Source: Vibrio bathopelagicus
GTDB taxonomy: Bacteria; Pseudomonadota; Gammaproteobacteria; Enterobacterales; Vibrionaceae
DNA: 64,000 nt
Direction of reading: 5' to 3'
Assembly (NCBI RefSeq): GCF_014879975.1
Contig: NZ_CP062500.1
Span: 2,790,001 to 2,854,000 of the forward strand
Under the pieces are notes generated by a model, which was not told the origin of the DNA, made no database searches, and saw nothing but the letters and a program-made list of their open reading frames with translations. The position numbers were made by a program, and so were the translations under genes. This document shows positions 25,658-36,200 of the stretch, one piece after another (positions within the stretch are counted from its first letter, which is position 1; each line of letters starts with the position of its first letter).

Positions 25658-26602
25658 TTATAGAATAGGTGATTGGGTGTGATGAGAGATCTCAGCATTG
25701 CCTAAAAGCTGGGATATCAATAGATTAGCGGCCAATTTACCCGCGGATTGATACCCAGGATCAATGCTAAATACTCGCGGGAACAAGAAAGAGAGAAGAT
25801 CATTACCACCAACGCCGGTGACGACCACATCTTCACGTTGTAGCTCTTGCAGGCGTTTGATTACGCCGAGGGCAATTGTGTCACTGGCACACACGATAGC
25901 TTGAGTTACAGGGGTAAGAACCTCATCCACCAGCTGATAAGCGCTTTCATGATGAAGTTGACCAGTACGATAATTCGCAATCAAACCAGTATTTTTACAC
26001 CACTCAAGATAAGCCTTAAGACGCAGTTCACCGGTTGACTTATCACTTGGATCAACGCCAATGAAACCAACCTCAGAGATCCCCTGATCTGCTAAATGCG
26101 TTAACGCACTATTGATCACCTGTTGGTTATCATAGTTAATCGACGTCACGTTCTCGGTATCCAGAGCAATCACCACCGCTTTGTGTTCCCATGCTTCGAT
26201 CGCTGGAATATCACAGTCCGTAAAGCCAAACACAATGATGCCATCTACGTTGCGACGCTTGAGTACCTGAAGGTGCTCATTGGCTTTTTCTCTATCTAGC
26301 TGACTTTCCATGATCACGACATCGTAATCCGCTCGATACAATTCGGTCAGCATAGTGCTAACAGCCTTGTTTTCAGAAGGAGAGTCCAAACGAGAAATAA
26401 TCACGCCGATGACTTTCTGACTGCCACCACGCATAGACTGCGCAGACTTTGAAGGCGTGTACCCAGATTCTTGAATTACTCTTTCCACCCTTTCACGGGT
26501 TTCAGGTTTCACTTTTGGATCATTGGTCAGAACACGAGATACGGTTGACTTACCAACACCGGACAGCTTAGCAATATCGAGAATAGTGAGTTTTTTGCTC
26601 AT
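25658..26602 (-). CDS. treR: Trehalose operon repressor, LacI family
   Basis: 314 aa. LacI-type helix-turn-helix at the N-terminus (LTILDIAKLSGVGKSTVSRV) followed by a periplasmic-binding-protein-like effector domain; similar to E. coli TreR, which senses trehalose 6-phosphate. The start at 26602 is chosen because LacI-family proteins begin at this point; 18 further codons upstream are open but unlike the family. It precedes treB on the same strand. Its operators are taken to be the GGGAAC-N-GTTCCC-like palindromes upstream of treB and of the LamB-like porin. Confidence 0.92.
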   Translation of the reverse strand: MSKKLTILDIAKLSGVGKSTVSRVLTNDPKVKPETRERVERVIQESGYTPSKSAQSMRGGSQKVIGVIISRLDSPSENKAVSTMLTELYRADYDVVIMESQLDREKANEHLQVLKRRNVDGIIVFGFTDCDIPAIEAWEHKAVVIALDTENVTSINYDNQQVINSALTHLADQGISEVGFIGVDPSDKSTGELRLKAYLEWCKNTGLIANYRTGQLHHESAYQLVDEVLTPVTQAIVCASDTIALGVIKRLQELQREDVVVTGVGGNDLLSFLFPRVFSIDPGYQSAGKLAANLLISQLLGNAEISHHTQSPIL

Positions 26603-26691
26603 AAAAAGTCTAACGTTAAAGGGAGAGAAGAAAAAGTGAGGGACATAATCCCTCACTTAACTGTTTGTAAATTTCAGCAGGTAACTATGAC

Positions 26692-27027
26692 TTACTTTTG
26701 GCAATTTTTATAGACGACACGGCCAAGTTCTAGACGTGCGTTGTCACCTTTAGTACGCAAAGTAACGCTGTTGAGCAATTCAGAGGTGCCATCATCTAAG
26801 ATGTATTTCGTTCCTGAGCCTGCCGCTATTTGAGTCAAGCGATATTCATTGTCAGGCAAACGTAATACCGCTTTTTCATTACCAAGGTAAGCCACCTTAA
26901 ATGAAGCGTCAGACTCGCACTGATAAGTTACGAATTGATCATCCGATACTACGCTATCAGGCGCTGCTGATTTAGAGCACCCAACTAACGCTACCGAACA
27001 TAGAGATGCTATCAACAAAGCTTTCAT
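26692..27027 (-). CDS. MliC-like lipoprotein (lysozyme inhibitor family)
   Basis: 111 aa. Signal with lipobox (MKALLIASLCSVALVGCS). The mature part has the MliC pattern: VTYQCESDASFKVAYLGNE, AVLRLP, and the AAGSGTKYILDDG loop containing the Ser-Gly-x-x-Tyr segment that in known members inserts into the lysozyme active site, plus a C-terminal Cys that pairs with the first. The start at 27027 has GAGGAA upstream. Likely role: periplasmic protection against C-type lysozyme. Confidence 0.82.
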   Translation of the reverse strand: MKALLIASLCSVALVGCSKSAAPDSVVSDDQFVTYQCESDASFKVAYLGNEKAVLRLPDNEYRLTQIAAGSGTKYILDDGTSELLNSVTLRTKGDNARLELGRVVYKNCQK

Positions 27028-27104
27028 ACTGCGTTCCTCATCTTTATATAGTGGGCAAATATAGTGAACAACACTCATTTGCATACTGAGCGATAGGTCT
27101 GTGT

Positions 27105-27656
27105 TTAGCCTTTCAGATATGATGGTACATCTTTGATGCTATCCAATACGACACTGGCAAGTGCCTCACCCTTTTCAGTCACGGGCTTACCGGTTCTCAC
27201 CAATACTCGGGTACCAACACCAGCAGCTTCTGCTGCCATCATGTCTTCAGCTTTATCGCCGATCATGACAGAGTTAGCCATATCAATTTTCAGAAAGTCA
27301 CGCGCTGAAATGAACATGCCTGGCTTTGGCTTACGACATTCACAATCTTGCTTGTAATCACCAATGCCATGCTCAGCGTGGTGAGGACAGTAATAGATGC
27401 CATCTAGCTCAACGCCGTTATCAACAAAGTTCCAATCCATCCACTGCGTCAAAGAAAGAAAACGATCTTCGCTAAACTTGCCGCGAGCAATACCAGATTG
27501 GTTGGTCACAAGTACCAATAAATAGCCCATATCTTTAAACGCTTTCGCCGCTTCAAATACACCATCGATGTATTCAAAGTCATGCTCATCATGTACGTAG
27601 CCGTGATCAACGTTAATCACACCATCACGATCTAAAAAAACAGCCGGTTTAGACAA
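27105..27656 (-). CDS. gmhB: D-glycero-beta-D-manno-heptose 1,7-bisphosphate 7-phosphatase
   Basis: HAD-superfamily phosphatase of the ADP-heptose pathway for lipopolysaccharide core. 183 aa. The catalytic [11 protein letters not shown] motif is at the N-terminus and the zinc-binding loop CPHHAEHG...[10 protein letters not shown] is present, which marks GmhB. Immediately divergent from metN in gene order, as in E. coli and other vibrios. Confidence 0.95.
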   Translation of the reverse strand: MSKPAVFLDRDGVINVDHGYVHDEHDFEYIDGVFEAAKAFKDMGYLLVLVTNQSGIARGKFSEDRFLSLTQWMDWNFVDNGVELDGIYYCPHHAEHGIGDYKQDCECRKPKPGMFISARDFLKIDMANSVMIGDKAEDMMAAEAAGVGTRVLVRTGKPVTEKGEALASVVLDSIKDVPSYLKG

Positions 27657-27774
27657 AATTCAGTTCTCTATCAACTCTCTATTAATCATTAATTATTACA
27701 CGCTTTATTTGCTTCATCACTATCTATTTAGTTTTGCGTTCGTTAACGATTTGTTTCTAACCTGGCAACACGAT

Positions 27775-27798
27775 CGACGTTTAGCCGTCTAGACGTAA
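27775..27798 (+). promoter_or_regulatory. MetJ operator (three tandem met boxes)
   Basis: CGACGTTT, AGCCGTCT, AGACGTAA: three adjacent 8-mers matching AGACGTCT at 5-6 or more positions each, about 100 bp before metN. MetJ with SAM represses methionine uptake genes through such arrays. Confidence 0.8.
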
Positions 27799-27896
27799 AA
27801 ATATCTATTGACTTAGATCATAGAACACCATAGCATCGTCTGTAAATCGAACGAGCTATCGATATATTATTCTGTTTTACCTGCACGAGTTCCCCT

Positions 27897-28931
27897 ATGA
27901 TTAAAGTGAATCAAGTCAACAAGGTTTTCTATCAAGGCACTAAAGAAATCAATGCCTTAATTGATATCAACCTCCACATTCCTCAAGGTCAAATCTTTGG
28001 AGTCATTGGCTCTTCAGGTGCAGGCAAAAGTACCCTAATCCGCTGTGTAAACATGTTGGAAGCCCCTACCTCTGGTGAAGTGATTGTTGACGGTATTGAC
28101 CTAACAAAACTCAGCAAATCAGAACTCAGCGAAGCGCGTCGTAACATCGGCATGATCTTCCAGCACTTCAATCTGCTGTCTTCTCGTACTGTTTTTAACA
28201 ATGTCGCATTGCCTTTAGAGCTTGCTGGTAAAGATAAAGCGGTTATTGAGGCGAAAGTCAGTGAGTTACTTAATCTTGTAGGCCTATCAGACAAGCGTGA
28301 CACCTACCCTGCCAACTTGAGTGGCGGTCAAAAGCAGCGTGTTGCGATAGCTCGCGCACTGGCATCTGACCCGAAAGTATTGTTGTGTGATGAAGCGACC
28401 AGTGCACTGGACCCTGCAACGACTCAATCTATTCTTGAGCTGCTGCGTGAAATAAACCGCAAGCTGAACATCACTATCCTGCTTATTACTCATGAAATGG
28501 ATGTAGTGAAAAGCATTTGTCACGAAGTGGCGATCATTGGCGGTGGTGAATTAGTAGAGAAAGGGACTGTCGGTGACATCTTTGCACACCCTAAGACAGA
28601 ACTCGCGCATCAATTTATTCGCTCAACGCTGGATCTAACGATTCCTGAAGATTACCAAGCACGCTTGCAAGAGACTCGCGTAAACAGCAGCTACCCGTTG
28701 GTACGTCTTGAGTTTACTGGCGCAACGGTTGATGCTCCGCTGATGACGCAGATTGCACGTAAATTCAATATCGATGTCAGCATCTTAAGCTCTGACCTTG
28801 ATTACGCCGGCGGTGTGAAGTTCGGCATGATGGTCGCTGAGCTGTTCGGTAATGAAGCAGATGATAATGCTGCTATCCAATTCCTACGCGACAACAATGT
28901 AAAAGTAGAGGTGCTTGGTTATGTCCTTTAG
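27897..28931 (+). CDS. metN: Methionine ABC transporter ATP-binding protein
   Basis: ATPase of the D/L-methionine importer. 344 aa. Walker [10 protein letters not shown], signature [15 protein letters not shown] and Walker [13 protein letters not shown] are all present; the last 80 residues form the NIL domain that binds methionine and gives trans-inhibition. First gene of metNIQ, preceded by MetJ boxes. Confidence 0.97.
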   Translation: MIKVNQVNKVFYQGTKEINALIDINLHIPQGQIFGVIGSSGAGKSTLIRCVNMLEAPTSGEVIVDGIDLTKLSKSELSEARRNIGMIFQHFNLLSSRTVFNNVALPLELAGKDKAVIEAKVSELLNLVGLSDKRDTYPANLSGGQKQRVAIARALASDPKVLLCDEATSALDPATTQSILELLREINRKLNITILLITHEMDVVKSICHEVAIIGGGELVEKGTVGDIFAHPKTELAHQFIRSTLDLTIPEDYQARLQETRVNSSYPLVRLEFTGATVDAPLMTQIARKFNIDVSILSSDLDYAGGVKFGMMVAELFGNEADDNAAIQFLRDNNVKVEVLGYVL

Positions 28932-29604
28932 TTTCAACGAGATTGCTGACTGGATCAGCCTTAACGGTAACCTTCTATTAGGCGCAACAGGCGAAACGCT
29001 TTACATGGTTGCTGTCGCTGGCATTGTTGGCTTCGCTGTCGGTATCCCATTAGGCGTGATTCTACATACGACTAAAAAAGGTGGTCTGTTAGAGAACACC
29101 AAACTAAACAAAATTCTCGGTGCGGTTGTAAACGTGGGTCGTTCAGTGCCTTTCTTAGTACTGATGGTTGCGATTATCCCATTGACTAAGATGCTGATTG
29201 GTACCTTCATCGGTACGACAGCAGCGATTGTTCCACTGACGATTGGCGCTATCCCATTCGTAGCTCGACTTATCGAGAGCGCGCTACTTGAAGTACCAAC
29301 AGGTCTAGTAGAAGCAGCTCAATCAATGGGCGCAACACCAACACAAATCATCAATAAGGTTCTGCTTCCTGAAGCACTACCGACTATCATCAACTCAGTA
29401 ACGATTACGCTAGTGACTTTGGTGAGCTACTCGGCAATGGCAGGTACTGTAGGTGGTGGTGGCCTAGGTGATGTCGCGATTCGTTACGGATTCCACCGTT
29501 ACGATGTGACCATCATGGCTGTAACGGTAGTGATGTTGATTGTGCTGGTACAAATTATTCAATCAATCGGTGATTCATTAGTTCGCCGCGTTGACCACAG
29601 ATAA
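28921..29604 (+). CDS. metI: Methionine ABC transporter permease
   Basis: Inner-membrane permease, 227 aa with five hydrophobic segments. The EAA coupling loop reads [23 protein letters not shown] 28921 overlaps the end of metN by 11 bp, so translation is probably coupled. Confidence 0.96.
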   Translation: MSFSFNEIADWISLNGNLLLGATGETLYMVAVAGIVGFAVGIPLGVILHTTKKGGLLENTKLNKILGAVVNVGRSVPFLVLMVAIIPLTKMLIGTFIGTTAAIVPLTIGAIPFVARLIESALLEVPTGLVEAAQSMGATPTQIINKVLLPEALPTIINSVTITLVTLVSYSAMAGTVGGGGLGDVAIRYGFHRYDVTIMAVTVVMLIVLVQIIQSIGDSLVRRVDHR

Positions 29605-29695
29605 AAACTGACAGCGTTATGCATTAATACCGAGTTTTTAAAAGACGTAACGTCATCTGAACCAAATTAAATAGAGTTATTAAAAGGAGATTATT

Positions 29696-30505
29696 ATGAA
29701 ATTTAACCTTAAAGGTTTACTTACTATCGCAGCAGCGGCATCAGCGCTAGTACTAGCAGGTTGTGGTGACAAAGAAGTCGACACTTCTAAAGTAAAAGTT
29801 GGCGTAATGGCAGGTGCTGAAGCACAAGTTGCTGAAGTTGCAGCTAAAGTAGCAAAAGAACAGTACGGCTTAGATGTTGAACTAGTAACTTTCACGGATT
29901 ACGTAACACCAAACGCGGCACTGGATGATGGTTCTATCGACATCAACGCATTCCAACACGCACCATACCTAGATCAGCAAGTGGCTGACCGTGGTTACAA
30001 GCTGACTATTGCTGGTAACACGTTTGTTTACCCAATTGCAGGTTACTCTAAAGAAGTGAAATCTGTAGACGAAATCCAAGACGGCGCGCGTATTGCAGTA
30101 CCAAACGATCCAACTAACCTAGGTCGTTCTCTACTTCTTCTTGAGCAACAAGGTCTGCTTGAGCTTCGTGAAGGCGCTGGTCTTCTAGCTACCGTTCGTG
30201 ACATCGTTGGTAACCCTAAGAATCTAACGATTGTTGAACTAGACGCTGCACAACTTCCTCGTTCTCTAGATGACGTAGCACTGTCTATCATCAACACAAC
30301 TTACGCGAGCTCTATCAACCTGACTCCGCAAAAAGACGGTATCTTCGTTGAAGACAAAGATTCTCCATACGTAAACCTAATCGTTTCTCGTGAAGAGAAC
30401 CTAAACGCTGAAAACGTACAGAACTTCGTAAAAGCTTACCAAACTGAAGAAGTGTACAAAGCAGCTTCTGATATCTTCCAAGGTGGCGTAGTTAAAGGTT
30501 GGTAA
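29696..30505 (+). CDS. metQ: Methionine-binding lipoprotein
   Basis: Periplasmic substrate-binding lipoprotein of the MetNIQ importer, 269 aa, NlpA family. Signal with lipobox LVLAGCG. Conserved DYVTPNAALDDGSIDINAFQ and NDPTNLGRSLLLLE are present. AAAGGAGA lies just upstream of the ATG. Strong codon bias suggests high expression. Confidence 0.97.
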   Translation: MKFNLKGLLTIAAAASALVLAGCGDKEVDTSKVKVGVMAGAEAQVAEVAAKVAKEQYGLDVELVTFTDYVTPNAALDDGSIDINAFQHAPYLDQQVADRGYKLTIAGNTFVYPIAGYSKEVKSVDEIQDGARIAVPNDPTNLGRSLLLLEQQGLLELREGAGLLATVRDIVGNPKNLTIVELDAAQLPRSLDDVALSIINTTYASSINLTPQKDGIFVEDKDSPYVNLIVSREENLNAENVQNFVKAYQTEEVYKAASDIFQGGVVKGW

Positions 30506-30538
30506 TCACCTAAACTACAGCATCGTATAGATACCCGA

Positions 30539-30568
30539 AGGGGCTGACTTAACGTCAGCCCCTTTTTT
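30539..30568 (+). terminator. Rho-independent terminator after metQ
   Basis: AAGGGGCTGAC, loop TTAAC, GTCAGCCCCTT followed by TTTT; ends the metNIQ operon. Confidence 0.9.
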
Positions 30569-30597
30569 ATTGATTACAGTTGGCTAAAAGAGTCGGC

Positions 30598-31803
30598 TTA
30601 CCACCAAGCTTCTACTTGCATGCCGACACTCATTTCGCTGTTTTTACCTTCACCGAAGGCATTGTCATTTTCAGCATCATTTAGATAAGTCGCAAAGATA
30701 CGGAATTCAGGACGCGACCAAAAGCCCACTTGTGGTACCCAAGCCTGAGCCACAGTAAACTTGCCACCCGCACTATCTTGGTTATTAATCGTTTCAACAA
30801 ACCCGCCAATTTCAAGGATCGTACGCATACGCTTATCCCACTTGTAAAGCGGACGAATGACAGCGCTAAAAGAGTCATCATCGCTATTATTCGCACCAAC
30901 ACCCGTCGACATGGCATAACGAACAGTGTGGCCAAACTCGATGTTCTCACCAACAGCAAGCACACCCCAGTTAATCAATCGGAAGCCCTCAGCGTCATTA
31001 TTGTTTGCATCACGCACGATACCTTTACCTGTACCAAAAGTCGTCATCTGCTCGGCATAGCCAGAGTTAGCGACTTGGAGAATGGTTTTGTTGAAGCCAC
31101 CAGAAAGGTTTTGATTTAAGCTTGCCGTTAACATTACGCTGTCATCCGCATCGACCGTTTGACCTTGCTTTTCATTGGCGAAGTTCATATCAATACCGAC
31201 CTCAAGATCTGCATTTTTCCATAGCGGAATCCCTGCATAGCGCACGTCTGCAATCATGGCTGTGGTCTCTTCCCCATCAAACACATCACCCGTAACGGTG
31301 TCTTGAATCAAAGCCACCGATAATTTACCTGGGCCCATATTGATGTGTTCAACACCAGCACCAATACCACTTACGTCCCAGTAGTAGTTATCAACGATAT
31401 GTACATCATGACGTTGGTAGTAACGTTCACCCGCCCAAATTCCAATATCCTTATCTTCAAAAAGTCCTACTGCTTGAACATTCAATTGCACCACATCAAC
31501 GCTTTTATCCGCAGCGTTCTCATCTTGGCCCTGCCAGTACGACAACATGGAATCAACTAAAAATGAAACGTCGTCCTCAGCATACACCTCTTTTCTAAAA
31601 CCAAATTCGCCATACAGGTCATTTTCGTTGCCAAGTCGGCCAACTTTACTCACCTCCCATTTGCTATTTGAACCGCCTTCATTACTCAGGCCAACGCCAC
31701 CGCGCATGTAGCCATTGAACTCCAATGGTGTGGTTTCATCAGCGTATAAATTAGGAGCAAGTAAAGCAGTAGAGAGTGCAGTAGCAATAGGTAACAGTTT
31801 CAT
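30598..31803 (-). CDS. LamB-like carbohydrate porin, probably for trehalose
   Basis: 401-aa outer-membrane protein with signal peptide (cleavage probably after LYA) and maltoporin-family features: LEFNGYMRGGVGLSNEGG, KVGRLGNENDLYGEFGF, YYQRHDVHIVDNYYWD and the terminal aromatic residue (VEAWW). The upstream region holds two back-to-back palindromes of the same type found before treB, so the sequence suggests control by TreR. The family is established as sugar porins; the assignment of trehalose as substrate rests on the shared operator. It is not adjacent to treBC: metNIQ, gmhB and others lie between. Confidence 0.85.
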   Translation of the reverse strand: MKLLPIATALSTALLAPNLYADETTPLEFNGYMRGGVGLSNEGGSNSKWEVSKVGRLGNENDLYGEFGFRKEVYAEDDVSFLVDSMLSYWQGQDENAADKSVDVVQLNVQAVGLFEDKDIGIWAGERYYQRHDVHIVDNYYWDVSGIGAGVEHINMGPGKLSVALIQDTVTGDVFDGEETTAMIADVRYAGIPLWKNADLEVGIDMNFANEKQGQTVDADDSVMLTASLNQNLSGGFNKTILQVANSGYAEQMTTFGTGKGIVRDANNNDAEGFRLINWGVLAVGENIEFGHTVRYAMSTGVGANNSDDDSFSAVIRPLYKWDKRMRTILEIGGFVETINNQDSAGGKFTVAQAWVPQVGFWSRPEFRIFATYLNDAENDNAFGEGKNSEMSVGMQVEAWW

Positions 31804-31844
31804 CGTCCATTCCTTTCAGATCTAGAATCAAGTTATTTTTATGA

Positions 31845-31874
31845 ATGGGAACATTCCCATGGGATCGATCCCAT
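31845..31874 (-). promoter_or_regulatory. Two abutting TreR-type operators upstream of the porin
   Basis: ATGGGAACATTCCCAT (31845-31860) and ATGGGATCGATCCCAT (31859-31874), two perfect 16-bp palindromes that share 2 bp and so are 14 bp apart centre to centre. The first core is identical to operator 1 before treB. Confidence 0.8.
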
Positions 31875-32198
31875 TTATATTGAGAGGAATATAAATTGAA
31901 AGAGAACTGATTGATTACTGTGATCCAGTTAACTATTGAAATGATCAAAAGTTGATGGGGGTGGAATTATCTTGGTGAATACTTAAGGACTACAGAGCGA
32001 GAGATAAAACACAGAATGGACGTGTTTAAGTACTAAATTCGTTCGACAAGATGGGTTCTCCCAATACTGATAAACGATCAATATTAAGGAATAAAAAGAG
32101 AAAGAAACGGGAAGCTAACAGGAAGAAAAATAGAGGGTAAAGTATCGAAGTATTGGTTAATACTTCGATACCCTAGATCTAGAATAAAGCTAAGTGGG
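31875..32198. other. Intergenic region upstream of the porin
   Basis: About 325 bp between the operators and the end of the DUF2310 gene. AT-rich; it should carry the porin promoter near the operators. A CTTCGATACTTTACC-like repeat around AGTATCGAAGTATTGG (near 32140-32170) is a short inverted repeat. No supported gene. Confidence 0.4.
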
Positions 32199-32975
32199 TT
32201 ACTTAATATGATCCCAAGAGATGTTCGATACCAAGCGGCAGTCATCACACTTAAAATAGAAAATGTCGTGGATAGGCGCATCAAGCAGCCATTCACCACC
32301 ACACTGAGGGCATTTACGCTCTTTTTCAGCTTTTAAGCTAATCCCGCCCACACGGTACAAGTAGTAGTACGTTGGGATCTTAGTGAGATATTCAATGCGC
32401 CCTCTTAAGCCCCAGCCGCGTTTGAACAATACGCTTTTGGTATCACTGATCTCAGTCAGAGTTGCGTGTTCAGCACGACAGCCGCCCCCCATTTGGACTT
32501 CATCACAGGCTTGCCATTCAGTCTGCCATTTCAATACCGCTTTATGGTCGCCATTAAAGGTCGGTGGATTGCGGTACAAAGGGATCGGCAACAGGCTGTC
32601 ACCACTACGTAACGGTGAGCAAGTATGAACGAAAGTCGTGTATAACACCTGCCAGCTCGGCGCTTCATCTTCTGCCACTTCTTCTGAGTTAAGATCTCGG
32701 CCAAGTAGACGCATTTTAGGCGCAAGTAGGCTCGCGTTAGACAAACGATCAAAACACACTTTAACGAAGTCAGAGTGATTACGCGGGTGCAAGCTATCTT
32801 GCTCTGGGCACACAACGCGAACATAGAATTCGCCGTCGCCCATCACGATTGGAAACTCACGGCCTAGCACTTGTCCGTTATAACGAAGTGCATCCATCAA
32901 GCCATTAACTGCCTTATCGACAGCACTGACCGTTGTGTTATCAAAACACTCAAATTGAAGTTCTAGTACGTACAT
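32199..32975 (-). CDS. Zn-ribbon-containing protein (DUF2310)
   Basis: 258-aa cytoplasmic protein. The C-terminal zinc ribbon is clear: CPQCGGEW and FKCDDCRL, at about residues 218-246. The N-terminal part (MYVLELQFECFDN) and the GGGCRAEHATLTEISD region match the family annotated as possibly nucleic-acid-binding. Function not established. Single gene unit on the minus strand. Confidence 0.85.
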   Translation of the reverse strand: MYVLELQFECFDNTTVSAVDKAVNGLMDALRYNGQVLGREFPIVMGDGEFYVRVVCPEQDSLHPRNHSDFVKVCFDRLSNASLLAPKMRLLGRDLNSEEVAEDEAPSWQVLYTTFVHTCSPLRSGDSLLPIPLYRNPPTFNGDHKAVLKWQTEWQACDEVQMGGGCRAEHATLTEISDTKSVLFKRGWGLRGRIEYLTKIPTYYYLYRVGGISLKAEKERKCPQCGGEWLLDAPIHDIFYFKCDDCRLVSNISWDHIK

Positions 32976-33150
32976 AATTTACTATATGTGGTTCTATTAA
33001 TAGCGTCATTATAACGACTATTTATACTATTGTACTTAGCTTAATAATACGGATGACCCCGAATTAAATAAATATTCGCTTATAGCTTAATCCTACGACC
33101 TGGAGATCTAGAGCAGCCAGTTAAAAACGCATATCATCTTCAGGCAAGTA

Positions 33151-33194
33151 GAAAAAAATTGATTGGCTTTCTACTCTGTTCAACACAAGCCAAA
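33151..33194 (-). terminator. Possible terminator of the adhesin gene
   Basis: On the minus strand TTGGCTT, long loop, AAGCCAA then TCAATTTTTTTC. Stem is short and loop large, so only a weak case. Confidence 0.4.
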
Positions 33195-33201
33195 CCACTT
33201 T

Positions 33202-36200
33202 TTACGTAAATGTTTGTTGTTGGAACAACTGTTCTACAATTTCATTGGATGTTGTCATAGCGCTCATATCGAAGCCTGATAAATCCAAGTTGGTCATCTC
33301 AACTGCAATAGATTGGCCAGATTCCGATTTGATCGCTAATTCAATACTACTATCCGCAGATAATGAGGCTGTAACATGCTCGAGTAGCATTTCCATATTA
33401 GCAACATCATCTCCAGTCAGGTCAAGAAGGTCTGTGAGGTCAATATTGTCGTCACCAAAAGTGAAATCAGTAATAGTATCGCGTGACAAACCATCCACTG
33501 AGCCTCGATCAAAGACAAAAGTGTCTTTGCCCTCTCCCCCCGTTAAGATGTCACTACCTAAGCCACCAATAAGTACATCATCACCTTCACTGCCAAGTAA
33601 AAAATCATCTCCTTGGTTGCCATGTAAGGTATCACTGCCTTGCTGGCCGAGTAGAATATCAATACTTTCAGAACCAAGAATCGTATTACCTAACTCATCG
33701 CCAGAAAGTGTCGCACTCTCTTGAATGACAGGGGCAGCTCCTTTTTCGGTTAGAATTAAGCTAAATACATTGTCACTGTTTTGCCCTTTACCGTCCGTAA
33801 CCTCAAAAGCAAAATTCATATTTATTTGCTGACCATTCGACAAGTTAAAGTTCTCGTCTTGGGTAAAGTTATAACTGCCGTTTGAGTATACTTCCAAGAT
33901 ACCAAACTCTGTTGTCACACTCAGAACACCATTTTCACTAGCAACAGAAGAGGTCACATTGGGCGATGTATCAAAGCCCATAAACTCGGAATTCATCAAT
34001 CTAAAATCATTAGTTTGAGTAGACACCTGTAGCGTATCACCATCGGGATCGAAGCTACCTGACAATAACTCACCAGCAATAGGCTCCGGCGTATAATGTT
34101 TAAGCAGTTGTCCTAGACTTTCTCCAGAGTCTACATATACGACAGTATCAGTAATGCCATTCATTGCATCCGCAACATTTTCGTCACCACGCGTCGCAAT
34201 ACCAATACCATAAACAGAAGCTTGGTTATCTTGAACATATTGCGCCCAGCGGTCACTTAGGTCATCAGCAACCACTGCCCCGTCTCTAGGATTCGGAGCT
34301 CCATCTGACATGAAGAAGATGGAATCATGACTATCGATTGGCTGTTCTTTAAGTAAAAGATCCCAATCCAGTTCACCTTGAGCGTTTAGGCCATCCTGCC
34401 ACGGGAAACGATTAGAACTATCACTTGGCTCCATGACGGCTTCCAAGGCATCATTGTAATCGGTGTTCATTCCTCTATTGTCGATCCAACACCACTCATT
34501 CACATACTTATTGACATCCGTCAGGTAAGTCATGTCCGTGAGCTCACGTCCATTCAGTTCTGGCGGACGTGTCATCTCAAGAACGTCACCGAGTTCAAAC
34601 CAACTTTGCTCTTCAGTTTCACCTGCAAATTTAACCAAACGAATGTAGCTATTTGAAGCTCCACCTTGTTGTATTAGATCTTCAACCATTTCATGTAGAG
34701 CTTCTGCTGCCTTATACGCTCTTGACTCAGTACGTGACGCAAGAACTTCATCCGGTAAGTCATTATCTCTATACGTATTCGTTCCATCAAAAGTCCGAGT
34801 CATACTGCTAGAGACATCGAACACAACTGTAATCTTATTGATAGGTTGCTCTTCTACTTCAGCAAAACCAACTACAGCTGTATTCTCCGGCGCCCTATTT
34901 TCAACGACATTCAGAGTAACTGTAGTTTGATCTAAGTCGCTGCCATCACTCGCTTCTACGATCAATTCATGAGCTGAAGAAAGATCAAAATCTAAGACAT
35001 CTGAATTTTTTAACCAAATTTCGCCCGTATTACTGTCTATGTAAAATTTGTCACTATCATCCTCTTTAAGGGTATAAGTGATCGTATCGTTGTCAGGGTC
35101 AAATGCTGAAACTTTACCAACCAAAATTCCGCTCTCATGCTCAGCAACGTCAAAACTCATGGTGTCGGTGGTTGCTAAACCGTGTCCATCAGAGCCACGA
35201 ATCTGATCTTCATCGGTTGGAGAAATAAATTCTGGGGCACCGTCTTTGATATTTATTGTAATATCGTTAGTTGCAATATCACCATCAGCATCAATGACTT
35301 TAAATGCAAAGCTTTCACTTTGATCAGCATCGACATTATTCGCTTTATAGTCATACCAACCATTTTCAAAATTAATCGTTAACTGGCCAAAGTTCGTTTC
35401 AACTTCAAGCAGAGAATGTTCTGAAACTTGAGAAGATATCCCATTAACATCCGTTTTCGATACTGTGCCTGTTTGTTTATCAAACTGGTAATTTTCACCT
35501 TTGATTTCAATAGAATTAACCCATTGAATTTCACCGCCAACTTGAGAAAAAACATCACTTTGAACTTCACCAGGAACGGTAGTCACTAAAACATTCTCTA
35601 CATTTGACTCATCCACAACCAATGCAGAACCAGAACTAGTCGCCACTGGTTTGAGATAATTCAAAGAAGCACTATCGCCAATACCAAGCGCCCAAATATT
35701 ATTAAAGGTATGCCCATTAGCTGACACTCCATTTTCCATCGCTAATTCGAGAATCAACTTTTCTTCGGCATCTGTCGGAGCCACTCGGCCAGCTAACAAG
35801 TCATCATAATGTGATTGGCTGCTAAAATGCGCCGGGTCTAAGTCATCCATTAAGCTTGTTCGAGCTTGAGAGGAATAGAAATCTTGACGAGTCCAGCCAC
35901 TGAAATCTGAAGGCTGTCCATCAGAGATAAAGTACAACTGGGTATTAGAACCCGCGACTTGGCTAGAGAAACCATCAGCTGAAACAATGTCTTCAATCTG
36001 CTCGATCGCTTCATAATAGGGTGTCCAACCAGCTGGAGATACAGTAGCAAAGAAGTCTGTAATGTCTTGCTCTGACTCGATCCAACTAGAGGTTTTACCG
36101 CTTGGTGAACCAGAGTGAGTAGCAATTTTGAACTTCACATCTCCCAGTTCATGGTATTTCTCAAACATACTTTTTATTGAAGTTTGTGCTAGATCCCATC

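Noticed and set aside
27657..27896. SAM riboswitch upstream of metN
   Set aside because: No conserved riboswitch core was seen; tandem met boxes explain methionine control.
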